Positions 27,181 to 34,440 of a stretch of DNA of 64,000 bases are shown one piece after another. The stretch covers positions 62,001-126,000 of the forward strand of contig JAHZHL010000033.1 in NCBI GenBank assembly GCA_019420305.1. Direction: 5' to 3'. The notes beneath the pieces are model-generated. The model was not told the origin of the DNA and ran no database searches. It was given only the letters and a program-made list of their open reading frames with translations. Source of the stretch: Bacillota bacterium. Its GTDB lineage: Bacteria > Bacillota > Clostridia > Peptostreptococcales > Anaerovoracaceae. Numbering within the stretch: position 1 is the stretch's first letter; the number at the start of each line of letters is the position of its first letter. A program made the translations under genes and the position numbers.

Positions 27181-27735
27181 TCACTTCATAAAATCCGACA
27201 TTCTGCAAGCCCCGGCGGCTCCGGCCTGTCTCACCAGGTCTTCGTTTTTCTCTGTAATCCCGCCCAGGGCGTATACCGGAATCCGTATTTCCCTGCAGAA
27301 CTGTTCCAGAGTGTCCGTCCCCTTTGCCGGCGCGCCCGGTTTACAGGCGGTTTCAAAAATCGGGCTGAAGGTCACATAGTCCGCCCCCGCTTTCTGGACT
27401 TGCCGCCCTTCTTTCAGTGTATGAACCGAAACTCCCCGCAGGGAAAAGCCTTCCAATCCAGCGCGTTGTTTCATAAAAGCCTCGAAAGGCAGGTGAATCG
27501 CGCCGCAGCCGATTCGCGCCGCCGCGGCTGTAAAGGTGTGGCAGAGCAGCGTAATACCGCTTTCCCTGCAGGACTCCTGCACCTCTGTCGCAAGCTTTTC
27601 GTACTCTGCTTCCGCCAGGTCCTTCTCCCTCAGCAGGAAAAAATCTACTCTGCCGGCAAGCCGCCGCACCTGCTCCGGCAGCGGCCTGGAACAAAGCACG
27701 CGGTTTGAAACCGCGATTCGCTTAAACGAACACAT
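27181..27735 (-). CDS. TenI/ThiE-family protein (thiazole tautomerase or thiamine phosphate synthase)
   Basis: A 184-residue TIM-barrel protein, last gene of the thi operon, overlapping thiH by 14 bases. It retains GVSVHTLKE, GADYVTFSPIFETACKPG (phosphate and thiazole site) and ALGGI. The N-terminal pyrimidine-site motif is LREKDL instead of QLRxK, and the usual GxHxGQxD is replaced by GAIHLPFE. Those changes are typical of TenI, which aromatises the ThiG product, rather than of a full thiamine phosphate synthase. I therefore leave the symbol open. Confidence 0.8.
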   Translation of the reverse strand: MCSFKRIAVSNRVLCSRPLPEQVRRLAGRVDFFLLREKDLAEAEYEKLATEVQESCRESGITLLCHTFTAAAARIGCGAIHLPFEAFMKQRAGLEGFSLRGVSVHTLKEGRQVQKAGADYVTFSPIFETACKPGAPAKGTDTLEQFCREIRIPVYALGGITEKNEDLVRQAGAAGACRMSDFMK

Positions 27736-28879
27736 AATCGTTCATCACCGGCTGCAGGTCCCGCGCTTTAATGGCCTCCACGATTTCCTCCACATTGCGG
27801 CCGTCAGCGATTTCAAACTGATCGTCTCCCTGCTCGCCGCTGTCCTCCGCGTGGCTTCCGATACCGGTGCTGACTCCCGCGGAAATTTTCGTAGCCGCCA
27901 TGCCGATCACATGATCCCGAAATCCCGCCCGCTCTCTTGTGGAAATGGTCATTCCCGCGAAAGGCATGAACAGCCGGTAGGCGCACATCACCTGCAAAAG
28001 CTGCTTTTCATGGACATCCTTCGGGTTGATGTCCGCATTGTTCACAATCGGACGCAGCCGCGGACAGGAAAAGGAGATTTCCGCATGGGGGTATTTGCGC
28101 TGCAGAAGGAAGGCGTGCATTCCAGTGGCAAAGGCGTCTTTGCGGAAGTCGTCCAACCCCAGAAGGGCCGCGAAAGCAACGCCCCGCATGCCGCCTTTCA
28201 GCGCCCGTTCCTGAGCGTTCAGCCGGTACGGGAACACTCTCTTGTGCCCCGCCAGGTGCAGGGTCTCATATTTATCCGCATTGTAGGTTTCCTGAAACAC
28301 CGTTACATAATCGGCTCCACATTGATGAAGGTACGCGTAATCCTCCGAATTCATGGGATAGACCTCCAGCCCCACCATTTTAAAATACTTCCGCGCCAGT
28401 TTGCACGCTTCCCCGATATAAGCGACATCCGATTTTGCCCGGCTTTCTCCGGTTAAGATCAGAATCTCTTCCAGCCCGGTGGCTGCAATGGCTTTCAGTT
28501 CTTTTTCAATCTGCGCTTCATCCAGCCGGGCTCTGCGGATCTTGTTGTGGCAGTTGAATCCGCAGTAAATACAGTAATTTTCACAGTAGTTGGAAATATA
28601 CAGCGGCGTGAAAAGATATACACTGTTTCCAAAATGCTTTCTGGTTTCCAGAGTCGCAAGGCGCGCCATTTCCTCCAGAAAGGGTTCCGCGGCGGGGGAA
28701 AGCAGGGCTTTAAATTCTTCCGGTCCGCGATTTTCTTTGTTCAGCGCCCGGATTACATCCTGCGCCGTATATGCGTTATAGTCGTAAGCTTCCATGGCTT
28801 CCAGAACCTGATCCATCACAGTCGATTCTTCCAGCACTTCCATTTCCGGCCAATATTCCATATGACTGATTTTTTCCAT
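27722..28879 (-). CDS. thiH: 2-iminoacetate synthase ThiH (tyrosine lyase)
   Basis: A radical SAM enzyme that cleaves tyrosine to dehydroglycine (iminoacetate) and p-cresol, supplying the C2-N unit for the thiazole of thiamine in anaerobes. The 385-residue protein has the cluster motif CENYCIYCGF (C-x3-C-x2-C, near residue 93), a downstream LTGESRAKSDVAYIGEA segment and a BATS-type C-terminal domain. Its stop overlaps the TenI gene by 14 bases, and its start is 3 bases after thiG. Length agrees with ThiH (370-390). Use of ThiH rather than the oxidase ThiO fits an anaerobic host. Confidence 0.95.
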   Translation of the reverse strand: MEKISHMEYWPEMEVLEESTVMDQVLEAMEAYDYNAYTAQDVIRALNKENRGPEEFKALLSPAAEPFLEEMARLATLETRKHFGNSVYLFTPLYISNYCENYCIYCGFNCHNKIRRARLDEAQIEKELKAIAATGLEEILILTGESRAKSDVAYIGEACKLARKYFKMVGLEVYPMNSEDYAYLHQCGADYVTVFQETYNADKYETLHLAGHKRVFPYRLNAQERALKGGMRGVAFAALLGLDDFRKDAFATGMHAFLLQRKYPHAEISFSCPRLRPIVNNADINPKDVHEKQLLQVMCAYRLFMPFAGMTISTRERAGFRDHVIGMAATKISAGVSTGIGSHAEDSGEQGDDQFEIADGRNVEEIVEAIKARDLQPVMNDYVFV

Positions 28880-28881
28880 GT

Positions 28882-29664
28882 TTATTCCTCCTCCAGAAAT
28901 CCGGTTAACGGAGAAGACGCTTCCCCGCCCTTTTCCACAACCCGGCCGAGACCGGACAGATAAGCGGCTCTTCCCGCTTCAATGGCTTTGCGGAACGCCA
29001 TAGCCATCGCGGGAATATTGCCTGCCGTAGCGATGGCGGTGTTTGCCATAATCGCGTCCACTCCCATCTCCATGGCCTCGCACGCCTGGGACGGACGGCC
29101 GATTCCGGCGTCTACGATAATCGGCAGATCGATTTCATCTACCAGAATCTGAATGAAATCCTTCGTACTCAGTCCCTTATTGGAACCAATGGGAGCGGCA
29201 AGAGGCATAATCGCCGCGGCTCCCGCTTCCGCCAAAGCTCTGGCCGCGTTCAAATCCGGATACATGTACGGCATCACGATGAAACCTTCTTTCGCCAGAA
29301 TTTCCGTCGCTTTTATGGTTTCGTAATTATCCGGAAGCAGATATTTGGACTCCCGAATTACCTCGATTTTAACAAAGTCGCCGCACCCCAGCTCTCTCGC
29401 AAGCCGCGCGATGCGAACCGCCTCCTGGGCGTCCCGCGCTCCCGATGTATTAGGGAGAAGGGTCACGCCTTGAGGGATGTGGTCCAGAATGTTTCCTTCC
29501 CCGGCAGAATTGGCCCTCCGCAGAGCCAGGGTTATAATCTGCGCTCCCGCCTGCTCTACCGCTGCCTGTATCAGTTCTACATTATATTTTCCCGATCCCA
29601 GGATGAATCTGGAATCAAATTCATGCCCTCCGATCACCAGTTTGTCCTTATTCTCTGTACTCAT
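28882..29664 (-). CDS. thiG: Thiazole synthase
   Basis: Forms the thiazole phosphate ring from deoxyxylulose-5-phosphate, iminoacetate and ThiS thiocarboxylate. The 260-residue TIM-barrel protein begins with LVIGGHEFDSRFILGSGKY and carries VDAGIGRPSQACEAMEMGVDA, the phosphate-binding part. Near the expected Schiff-base position is the lysine of DFVKIEVI. Length and order thiF-thiG-thiH are standard. ATG at 29664 follows a GGAGGAG site and lies 12 bases after the thiF stop. Confidence 0.95.
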   Translation of the reverse strand: MSTENKDKLVIGGHEFDSRFILGSGKYNVELIQAAVEQAGAQIITLALRRANSAGEGNILDHIPQGVTLLPNTSGARDAQEAVRIARLARELGCGDFVKIEVIRESKYLLPDNYETIKATEILAKEGFIVMPYMYPDLNAARALAEAGAAAIMPLAAPIGSNKGLSTKDFIQILVDEIDLPIIVDAGIGRPSQACEAMEMGVDAIMANTAIATAGNIPAMAMAFRKAIEAGRAAYLSGLGRVVEKGGEASSPLTGFLEEE

Positions 29665-29675
29665 GTTCTCCTCCT

Positions 29676-30308
29676 TTATAGTTCCTGTAAAATCAACTGT
29701 ACGACTTTGTTTGCCTGATGCCCGGCGCAGACCGCCACTCTCGGCGCCATCAGCCCCGTGCCATCTCCAATATCGGTTTCTTCATCACCGCAGATAAAAA
29801 AGCGTTTCCCTGCCCTTCTGGTATGAATCTGATCCGTGTCACCCCATCCGGCCATGCCGGATCCGGCAATCAGATATGCCTGCGGAAGCCCCAGGAGCAC
29901 CTGCTCCGCCAGCATAGCCTTTGCCTCCGGATCGTCAAAGGCCTCGCAGATGTACGGATAGTCGGCAAGAATCCCGCACGCGTTTTCCGCCTTCATTTTG
30001 CAGTCGCATACTTCCAGATCCAGATAGGGATTGATTTCCCGCAGCCGTTCCGCCAAAGCTTCCGTCTTTTTCCTTCCCAGATGTCGGATATCGTAGACCT
30101 GCCGATTTAGGTTGGATAGATCCACCCGGTCAAAATCAATCAGCTTCAGCTTTCCGATTCCGGTTCTTGCCAGCATGACCGCGATATTGGAGCCCAGTCC
30201 TCCCAGGCCTGCAATGGCAGCGGAAGCCGCCTGCATTTTTTCGTAGACTTCCGTGGAAAACCGCTGATCGCAGATTTGCCGGATTTCTTCCCGTGTCGGT
30301 ATCCTCAT
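29676..30308 (-). CDS. thiF: ThiS adenylyltransferase ThiF (short form)
   Basis: Activates the C terminus of ThiS by adenylation. The 210-residue Rossmann protein shows the nucleotide-binding GLGGLGSNIAVMLARTGIG (near 35-53) followed by LKLIDFDRVDLSNLNRQ, the E1-like Arg/Asp motif, and the later YICEAFDDPEAK. It is shorter than MoeB/ThiF of Proteobacteria and lacks their CxxC zinc pairs, as is usual for the short clostridial form. It starts 2 bases after the thiS stop, so coupling is likely. Confidence 0.92.
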   Translation of the reverse strand: MRIPTREEIRQICDQRFSTEVYEKMQAASAAIAGLGGLGSNIAVMLARTGIGKLKLIDFDRVDLSNLNRQVYDIRHLGRKKTEALAERLREINPYLDLEVCDCKMKAENACGILADYPYICEAFDDPEAKAMLAEQVLLGLPQAYLIAGSGMAGWGDTDQIHTRRAGKRFFICGDEETDIGDGTGLMAPRVAVCAGHQANKVVQLILQEL

Positions 30309-30310
30309 GC

Positions 30311-30505
30311 TCAGCCGCCTCCTACAAAATGAACGATTTCCAGTGTGTCCGCGTCCGACAGGATCGTGTCCTGAAATTTCGCCTTGGGGATGATCTCCCC
30401 GTTTCGCTCCACTGCCACCCGTTTCTCATTGTACCCGTTTTCTTTTAAATACTGCGTCAGAGAAACCGGCGCGGACAGCGCCTGCTGCTTGCCGTTGACT
30501 TTCAT
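30311..30505 (-). CDS. thiS: Sulfur carrier protein ThiS
   Basis: A 64-residue ubiquitin-like carrier starting MKVNGKQQAL and ending VHFVGGG; the C-terminal Gly-Gly receives the adenylate and then the thiocarboxylate that donates sulfur to the thiazole. It is the first gene of thiS-thiF-thiG-thiH-TenI. GGAGGA precedes the ATG at 30505, and a structured leader ending in a terminator hairpin lies between it and the promoter. Confidence 0.93.
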   Translation of the reverse strand: MKVNGKQQALSAPVSLTQYLKENGYNEKRVAVERNGEIIPKAKFQDTILSDADTLEIVHFVGGG

Positions 30506-30529
30506 TTAGTTGTCCTCCTTTTCCGCAAC

Positions 30530-30620
30530 GAAAAAGGCACATAAAGTTTCACACCCGAGGTGGTGTGCCCCTTCATGTGCCGTAATGCCACAATCTCAAA
30601 GTTTCTATTCTGTTTTGAAC
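30530..30620 (-). ncRNA. Structured leader with terminator hairpin upstream of thiS (possible thiS-motif RNA)
   Basis: On the minus strand GGCACATGAAG (30581-30571) pairs with CTTTATGTGCC (30546-30536) except for one A/A mismatch, enclosing a nested hairpin CACACC/GGTGTG (30567-30550), then TTTTT (30535-30531). This is a terminator-like attenuator about 25 bases before the thiS ATG. It does not show TPP riboswitch landmarks. A candidate cis-regulatory RNA called the thiS motif has been reported upstream of thiS in Firmicutes; membership is plausible but unproven. Confidence 0.6.
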
Positions 30621-30627
30621 TGAATTT

Positions 30628-30656
30628 ATTATAGCACAGCGCGAAAGGCCGGGCAA
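30628..30656 (-). promoter_or_regulatory. Promoter of the thi operon
   Basis: On the minus strand TTGCCC (30656-30651) and TATAAT (30633-30628) are separated by 17 bases. Transcription from here would include the structured leader at 30530-30620. Confidence 0.65.
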
Positions 30657-30672
30657 GAGAAATTTTTCACCC

Positions 30673-31503
30673 CTATTCTTCCGGCTTTAATGGGCCGTAA
30701 AAGTAAGAGGCAGTTGCTCCCCCGTCAATCAGGAAATCCGCGCCGGTAATAAACGCGCCTTTGTCGCTCATCAGAAATTCCGCCACATTTGCCACTTCAT
30801 CCGCGGTTCCGGGCCGCCCGGCCGGGCATTTGGCAAACATGTTTTTGTAGAAATCTCCACGAGGACCGTTGAATTCGTCCAGCGCCAGAGGTGTTACAAT
30901 AATCCCCGGGGAAATGGAATTAATACGGGCGCCCTTTTCTCCCCATTTTACGGACTCCGCCATAACCCGCTTTTCATTGCATCTTTTTGCCAGCTGGTAG
31001 GCATGAAGCGTATCCCGGATGTTTTCCGGCTGGAGAAGCGGAAGCTCCAGGAGCTTTTCCGTAGGAGTACACGCCAGCTGCTCGTCTTCCTCCGGATCCA
31101 GCGCCGGCATCCGGTGTCCCGACTGGCTGGAAATGGTCACGCCAACGCCTCCGGGAGCAATCACCTTGCCCACTTCCTCCAGCAACACGGCGGTGCCGTA
31201 CAGGTCTGCCTTTAAAATCGACTCCACAGGCGCCTGGCTCGGGGAAACTCCCGCCGCGTTTACCAGCATATTGATATCACCATATGTCTTCGCCTCTTCA
31301 ATCAGGCCGCGGATCGATTCTCTGGAACAAAGATCCATTTCCATTCCTATTGTATCAAATCCTGCTTCATTCATGGTTTTTGAAACTTTCTCCGCGTTTT
31401 CCGGTATTTTATCGCCAATCACAATCTTCATTCCAGTCCCCGTGCGACGGGCAATGGACATCCCAATTTGCCCAGCTCCTGTCAAAATCATAACCTTTTT
31501 CAC
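30673..31503 (-). CDS. Short-chain dehydrogenase/reductase
   Basis: A 276-residue NAD(P)-dependent oxidoreductase. The cofactor loop is TGAGQIG near residue 9, NAAG follows near 85, and the catalytic Ser, Tyr and Lys are in TISSQSG and YQLAKR. A roughly 40-residue insert sits between the Ser and Tyr (RMPALDPEEDEQ...), longer than in common SDRs, and the end LIDGGATASYFYG is typical. I chose GTG at 31503, 8 bases after GGAG; GTG at 31512 overlaps that site. Substrate unknown. It is next to, and in the same direction as, the LysR gene upstream, with about 300 bases between. Confidence 0.85.
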   Translation of the reverse strand: MKKVMILTGAGQIGMSIARRTGTGMKIVIGDKIPENAEKVSKTMNEAGFDTIGMEMDLCSRESIRGLIEEAKTYGDINMLVNAAGVSPSQAPVESILKADLYGTAVLLEEVGKVIAPGGVGVTISSQSGHRMPALDPEEDEQLACTPTEKLLELPLLQPENIRDTLHAYQLAKRCNEKRVMAESVKWGEKGARINSISPGIIVTPLALDEFNGPRGDFYKNMFAKCPAGRPGTADEVANVAEFLMSDKGAFITGADFLIDGGATASYFYGPLKPEE

Positions 31504-31611
31504 ATCACCCACTCCTTTTCCTAATTAGATTGCAGTATCCGACGCTTATCTTCACTCTGCCTTTATTTTAAACCAGTTCCCAAAATCATCAATTCCGATT
31601 TCGCGCCAAGT

Positions 31612-31761
31612 TCATAAGTATTCCTTATGCGATTTACCCGCTCCATCTCTCAGAGGCCTTTTTGACTTCCTCCGGGCAAACATCGAGTTCAAAATGAGCT
31701 CCTTGTTCGCCCACCAGCCGCCAGCGAGACCGGGATTCCCCATCGCCAGCCAAACGAGCAT
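31612..31761 (-). other. Coding-like stretch or repeat fragment in the SDR-LysR gap
   Basis: A 49-codon ATG-initiated frame here reads with segments such as WWANKELILNSMFARRKSK, while another frame over the same bases gives GEQGAHFELDVCPEEVKKAS before a stop. Neither has a ribosome site, and the ATG directly follows the T run of the LysR terminator. Two amino-acid-like frames over one stretch suggest a gene fragment or an interspersed repeat. I cannot identify it. Confidence 0.25.
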
Positions 31762-31791
31762 CAAAAAACAGACTGCTCAACAAGCAGTCTG
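31762..31791 (-). terminator. Terminator after the LysR-family gene
   Basis: CAGACTGCT (31769-31777) and AGCAGTCTG (31783-31791) form a perfect 9-bp stem with a five-base loop; on the minus strand it is followed by TTTTTT. It lies 14 bases past the LysR stop. Confidence 0.9.
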
Positions 31792-31804
31792 CCGTCCTTT
31801 CCCG

Positions 31805-32695
31805 TTATTCCTGATTCAATCGCTTTCGCAGAGTCTCCGCGAATTCCTCTATATAGTAATTGCTCGCTTCCTTCCGCCAGAACGCGCAATAGTTTCGAAG
31901 AAGCTGCGTTTCTCCCTGGCAGATGGGAAGGCGCCGTATAGATTCCCCTTCCGGCAGCAGAGTTCCCACACCCTCAACCGGTAGAAATCCCCGGTTTCCA
32001 ACGACTAGCAGCCGCCCCTCTTCCAGAGTTTCCGTAAACAGATAGCTGCTTCCAAATCCGAGAGTGTTCTGATAATACTCCTGTTCCGCTTCCTGTTGCT
32101 GCCGGGAAGAAATCAGAATGCAGGGGAACCTCTTCAGCTCTTCCAGCTGCACACGTTCTTTCCCGCTGAGCGGATGATTCTCGGAAAGTTCCGCATAACA
32201 CCCACACCGCGCCAGTTCGAAATTAATATAGGTATCCGAAAAGGCTCTGCGCTGATCACTGAGAATCAGATCCACGTCGCCAAAGCGAAGCAAATCATAT
32301 AGTTCCTCATGGGTGCCGTTGACAATATCTATGGAAACCTCCGGATAGATCCCAGCAAATTCGGCGATCGCCCGGTGAAGTTCCCGTCCGCTGTAGCTCC
32401 GCAGGTATCCGATTCGCAGCTGCAGCTCCCGATCCTCTCCCAGCCTCTTTGTTTCCCGGATCAGCTCATCTGCCTGGTCGAGAATCGTCTTGCTGTGAGA
32501 GTAGAAGTATTGTCCGGCAGCCGTAACGGTGAATCTGCGGTTTTCCCGATGAATCAGCTCGATCCCCAGCTCCCGCTCCAGAGACTGAATCTGCTGAGAG
32601 ATAGCGGACTGGGAAATATAACATTGCTCCGCCGCCTTAGTGAAGCTGCCGCACTCAACAACAGCCGCAAAATATTTCATCTGCCGAAAAAACAT
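31805..32695 (-). CDS. LysR-family transcriptional regulator
   Basis: A 296-residue regulator. The N-terminal winged helix reads MKYFAAVVECGSFTKAAEQCYISQSAISQQIQSLERELG broken over residues 6-44, typical of LysR, and residues about 90-290 form the periplasmic-binding-like effector domain. I chose the ATG at 32695 behind AAGGAGG; the frame extends 13 codons upstream without similarity. It could regulate the SDR gene downstream, though a terminator separates them, or the divergent side; the effector is unknown. Confidence 0.9.
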   Translation of the reverse strand: MFFRQMKYFAAVVECGSFTKAAEQCYISQSAISQQIQSLERELGIELIHRENRRFTVTAAGQYFYSHSKTILDQADELIRETKRLGEDRELQLRIGYLRSYSGRELHRAIAEFAGIYPEVSIDIVNGTHEELYDLLRFGDVDLILSDQRRAFSDTYINFELARCGCYAELSENHPLSGKERVQLEELKRFPCILISSRQQQEAEQEYYQNTLGFGSSYLFTETLEEGRLLVVGNRGFLPVEGVGTLLPEGESIRRLPICQGETQLLRNYCAFWRKEASNYYIEEFAETLRKRLNQE

Positions 32696-32779
32696 ACCCC
32701 GAACCTCCTTGCTGGATACGCACCTTTTCTGCATATCTGTATTATATACAGACAGATACCCGGGTTCAAGCGGGTGTTT

Positions 32780-34078
32780 TTATTCTCCCCCTGCCGGTTC
32801 TTTTTCCGCGAAAAAGCTGTAATAGCAATGCTTATCCCCTTTTGCGTGATATTCATAATAGGGTCCAGGTTCAAACACTTCCCCGGTCAGGCTCTCTTTT
32901 CTGAATTTCCATCCCAGTTCCTCCGCAACCCGCTTAAATGCGGTGAGGAGGGAATGATCCTCTATGGAATTCGGATACAGTCTCGCAATATTCGCCAGGG
33001 ATTTTGAGCCTCTCTCATAATACTTTGTCAGGCCTGCTACCTTTGCTCCATCTTTGATATACGGATCAATTTTCCTGTACAGAGATTCCCTGTGAAAAAA
33101 AGAAAAGTTGTAAGAAGAGATTGTATCAATCCAAAGGTCGATCAGACTCTTCTTAATCGGAAGCGCATAGATCGTGTTGGCGATGTAAATAATTTTTGCT
33201 TCCGGAGCGATTAAATCAATATGGGATTTAATCGAAACAATCGTCTCTTTAGAAAAACCGGAGACAATAATAAATGCGTCTTTAAAATACGGTTTTTTGA
33301 TATTTTTATATAGAAAGTGGCTGGATAGATCCGGCATAAAAATCACTTTATTTCGGAAACTGTACGGAACCAGTACGGAATCGATCCACAGATAGGATTT
33401 ATAAATCATGGATGTCGCCTCGGCTGTAATATCCTGCATATACTGGAAAAACACAAAATCTGCGTCCTTTTCCTGTATCTGCCGATAGTGCATTACCTGA
33501 AACTCCTCACTCTGATAATAATCCGACTCCGCTTCCGCCAGCAGAATTCCATCTTCAATCAGCGCGGAATACCCGCACTGACACTTCAGCTTTCCACTGT
33601 AGATTTTATTGCCTTTTACCTGGAGTTCCGACAGTTCAAAGAGCTCTCCACACTTCGGGCAGGCGAGATATGGAGAAAAGTCCAGAGGAATCCCGCTGAA
33701 AGGAGAGGATAACGCTTTTTCCGTATGGAGTCTGTTGATTTCGCTTTGAAGAATTTGAATAGAATTTCTTATGGATAAAATATCCTTTTCCAGAGACTTC
33801 TGCTTTTGCTCATACAGCGGAAGAATATGATCGCGGATGCCGTCATCCCGAATATCGTACATCCGGATAATCTGCAGATACTGCTTTATCTCATCCAGAT
33901 TAAAGGAAAGTTCTTTTAATTTACATATCACTTCCATCTCCGCGATATCCGAGGACGTGAAATCATACTGGGAGTTCTTTTTATTTGGTGCTAAAAGTCC
34001 AATCCGGATATAAAAACGTACTGTAGTCGGCGATACCCCAAATTTTTCACAAAATTTACCTATTTTCACTGCATTCAC
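32780..34078 (-). CDS. MerR-family regulator with zinc ribbon and methyltransferase-like C-terminal domain
   Basis: A 432-residue protein, far longer than ordinary MerR regulators (110-280). Residues 1-75 are a MerR winged helix (FGVSPTTVRFYIRIGLL), 85-120 a coiled coil, 137-172 a zinc ribbon (C140, C143, C166, C168), and about 215-420 an alpha/beta fold resembling class I methyltransferases but without a clear glycine-rich SAM loop. The C-terminal part may bind a small ligand rather than catalyse. It is divergent from the CoA-transferase operon, whose promoter has the 19-base spacer typical of MerR activation, so it is the likely activator. Start ATG at 34078 has a GGGAGG site. Confidence 0.8.
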   Translation of the reverse strand: MNAVKIGKFCEKFGVSPTTVRFYIRIGLLAPNKKNSQYDFTSSDIAEMEVICKLKELSFNLDEIKQYLQIIRMYDIRDDGIRDHILPLYEQKQKSLEKDILSIRNSIQILQSEINRLHTEKALSSPFSGIPLDFSPYLACPKCGELFELSELQVKGNKIYSGKLKCQCGYSALIEDGILLAEAESDYYQSEEFQVMHYRQIQEKDADFVFFQYMQDITAEATSMIYKSYLWIDSVLVPYSFRNKVIFMPDLSSHFLYKNIKKPYFKDAFIIVSGFSKETIVSIKSHIDLIAPEAKIIYIANTIYALPIKKSLIDLWIDTISSYNFSFFHRESLYRKIDPYIKDGAKVAGLTKYYERGSKSLANIARLYPNSIEDHSLLTAFKRVAEELGWKFRKESLTGEVFEPGPYYEYHAKGDKHCYYSFFAEKEPAGGE

Positions 34079-34440
34079 CTCCCGTCCGCACCCAAAATAT
34101 CATTTTTAAGATCATACAATAAGTTGTTTTTCCAGACAATAAAATTCTGACTATTATCTTCCGCTTTTTTAAACAAACTATTTACTTATGTTTAAGTTTT
34201 TTATAATTTTTGCATATCTTAAAAAAAAATAGATAGCAGACTCTATGTTTTTAAAAAAATTCCTTTTTTGTTTTGCCTTTTTAATTCATTATTTATTAAA
34301 TTTTCAAAAAACTCAATTTTTAGTACTTGCACTCTATCAAACTTCATTGTTTATAATGCGATCAGCAGCAAAAAACGTTTTTCGCTCTCTATCATCAGAC
34401 TCTGTCCGGACAAGCGGGCAGACGGAAAGGAGCTATAATC
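34079..34440. other. AT-rich divergent regulatory region
   Basis: About 360 bases, much richer in A and T than the flanking genes, between the MerR-type regulator and the CoA transferase. No gene is supported; an open frame from 34245 has no ribosome site and is low-complexity at its start. It contains the 19-bp-spacer promoter at 34327-34357. Confidence 0.5.
34327..34357 (+). promoter_or_regulatory. MerR-type promoter with 19-bp spacer for the CoA transferase operon
   Basis: TTGCAC (34327-34332) and TATAAT (34352-34357) are exactly 19 bases apart. Spacers of 19-20 bp are the hallmark of promoters activated by MerR regulators through DNA untwisting. A small dyad AAAC-N6-GTTT (34339-34352) lies in the spacer. 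The divergent regulator gene is of the MerR family. Confidence 0.6.

Noticed and set aside
30506..30620. TPP riboswitch upstream of the thi operon
   Set aside because: Expected CUGAGA and GAUAACCUGA-type segments are not visible in the leader; only a nested terminator hairpin is.
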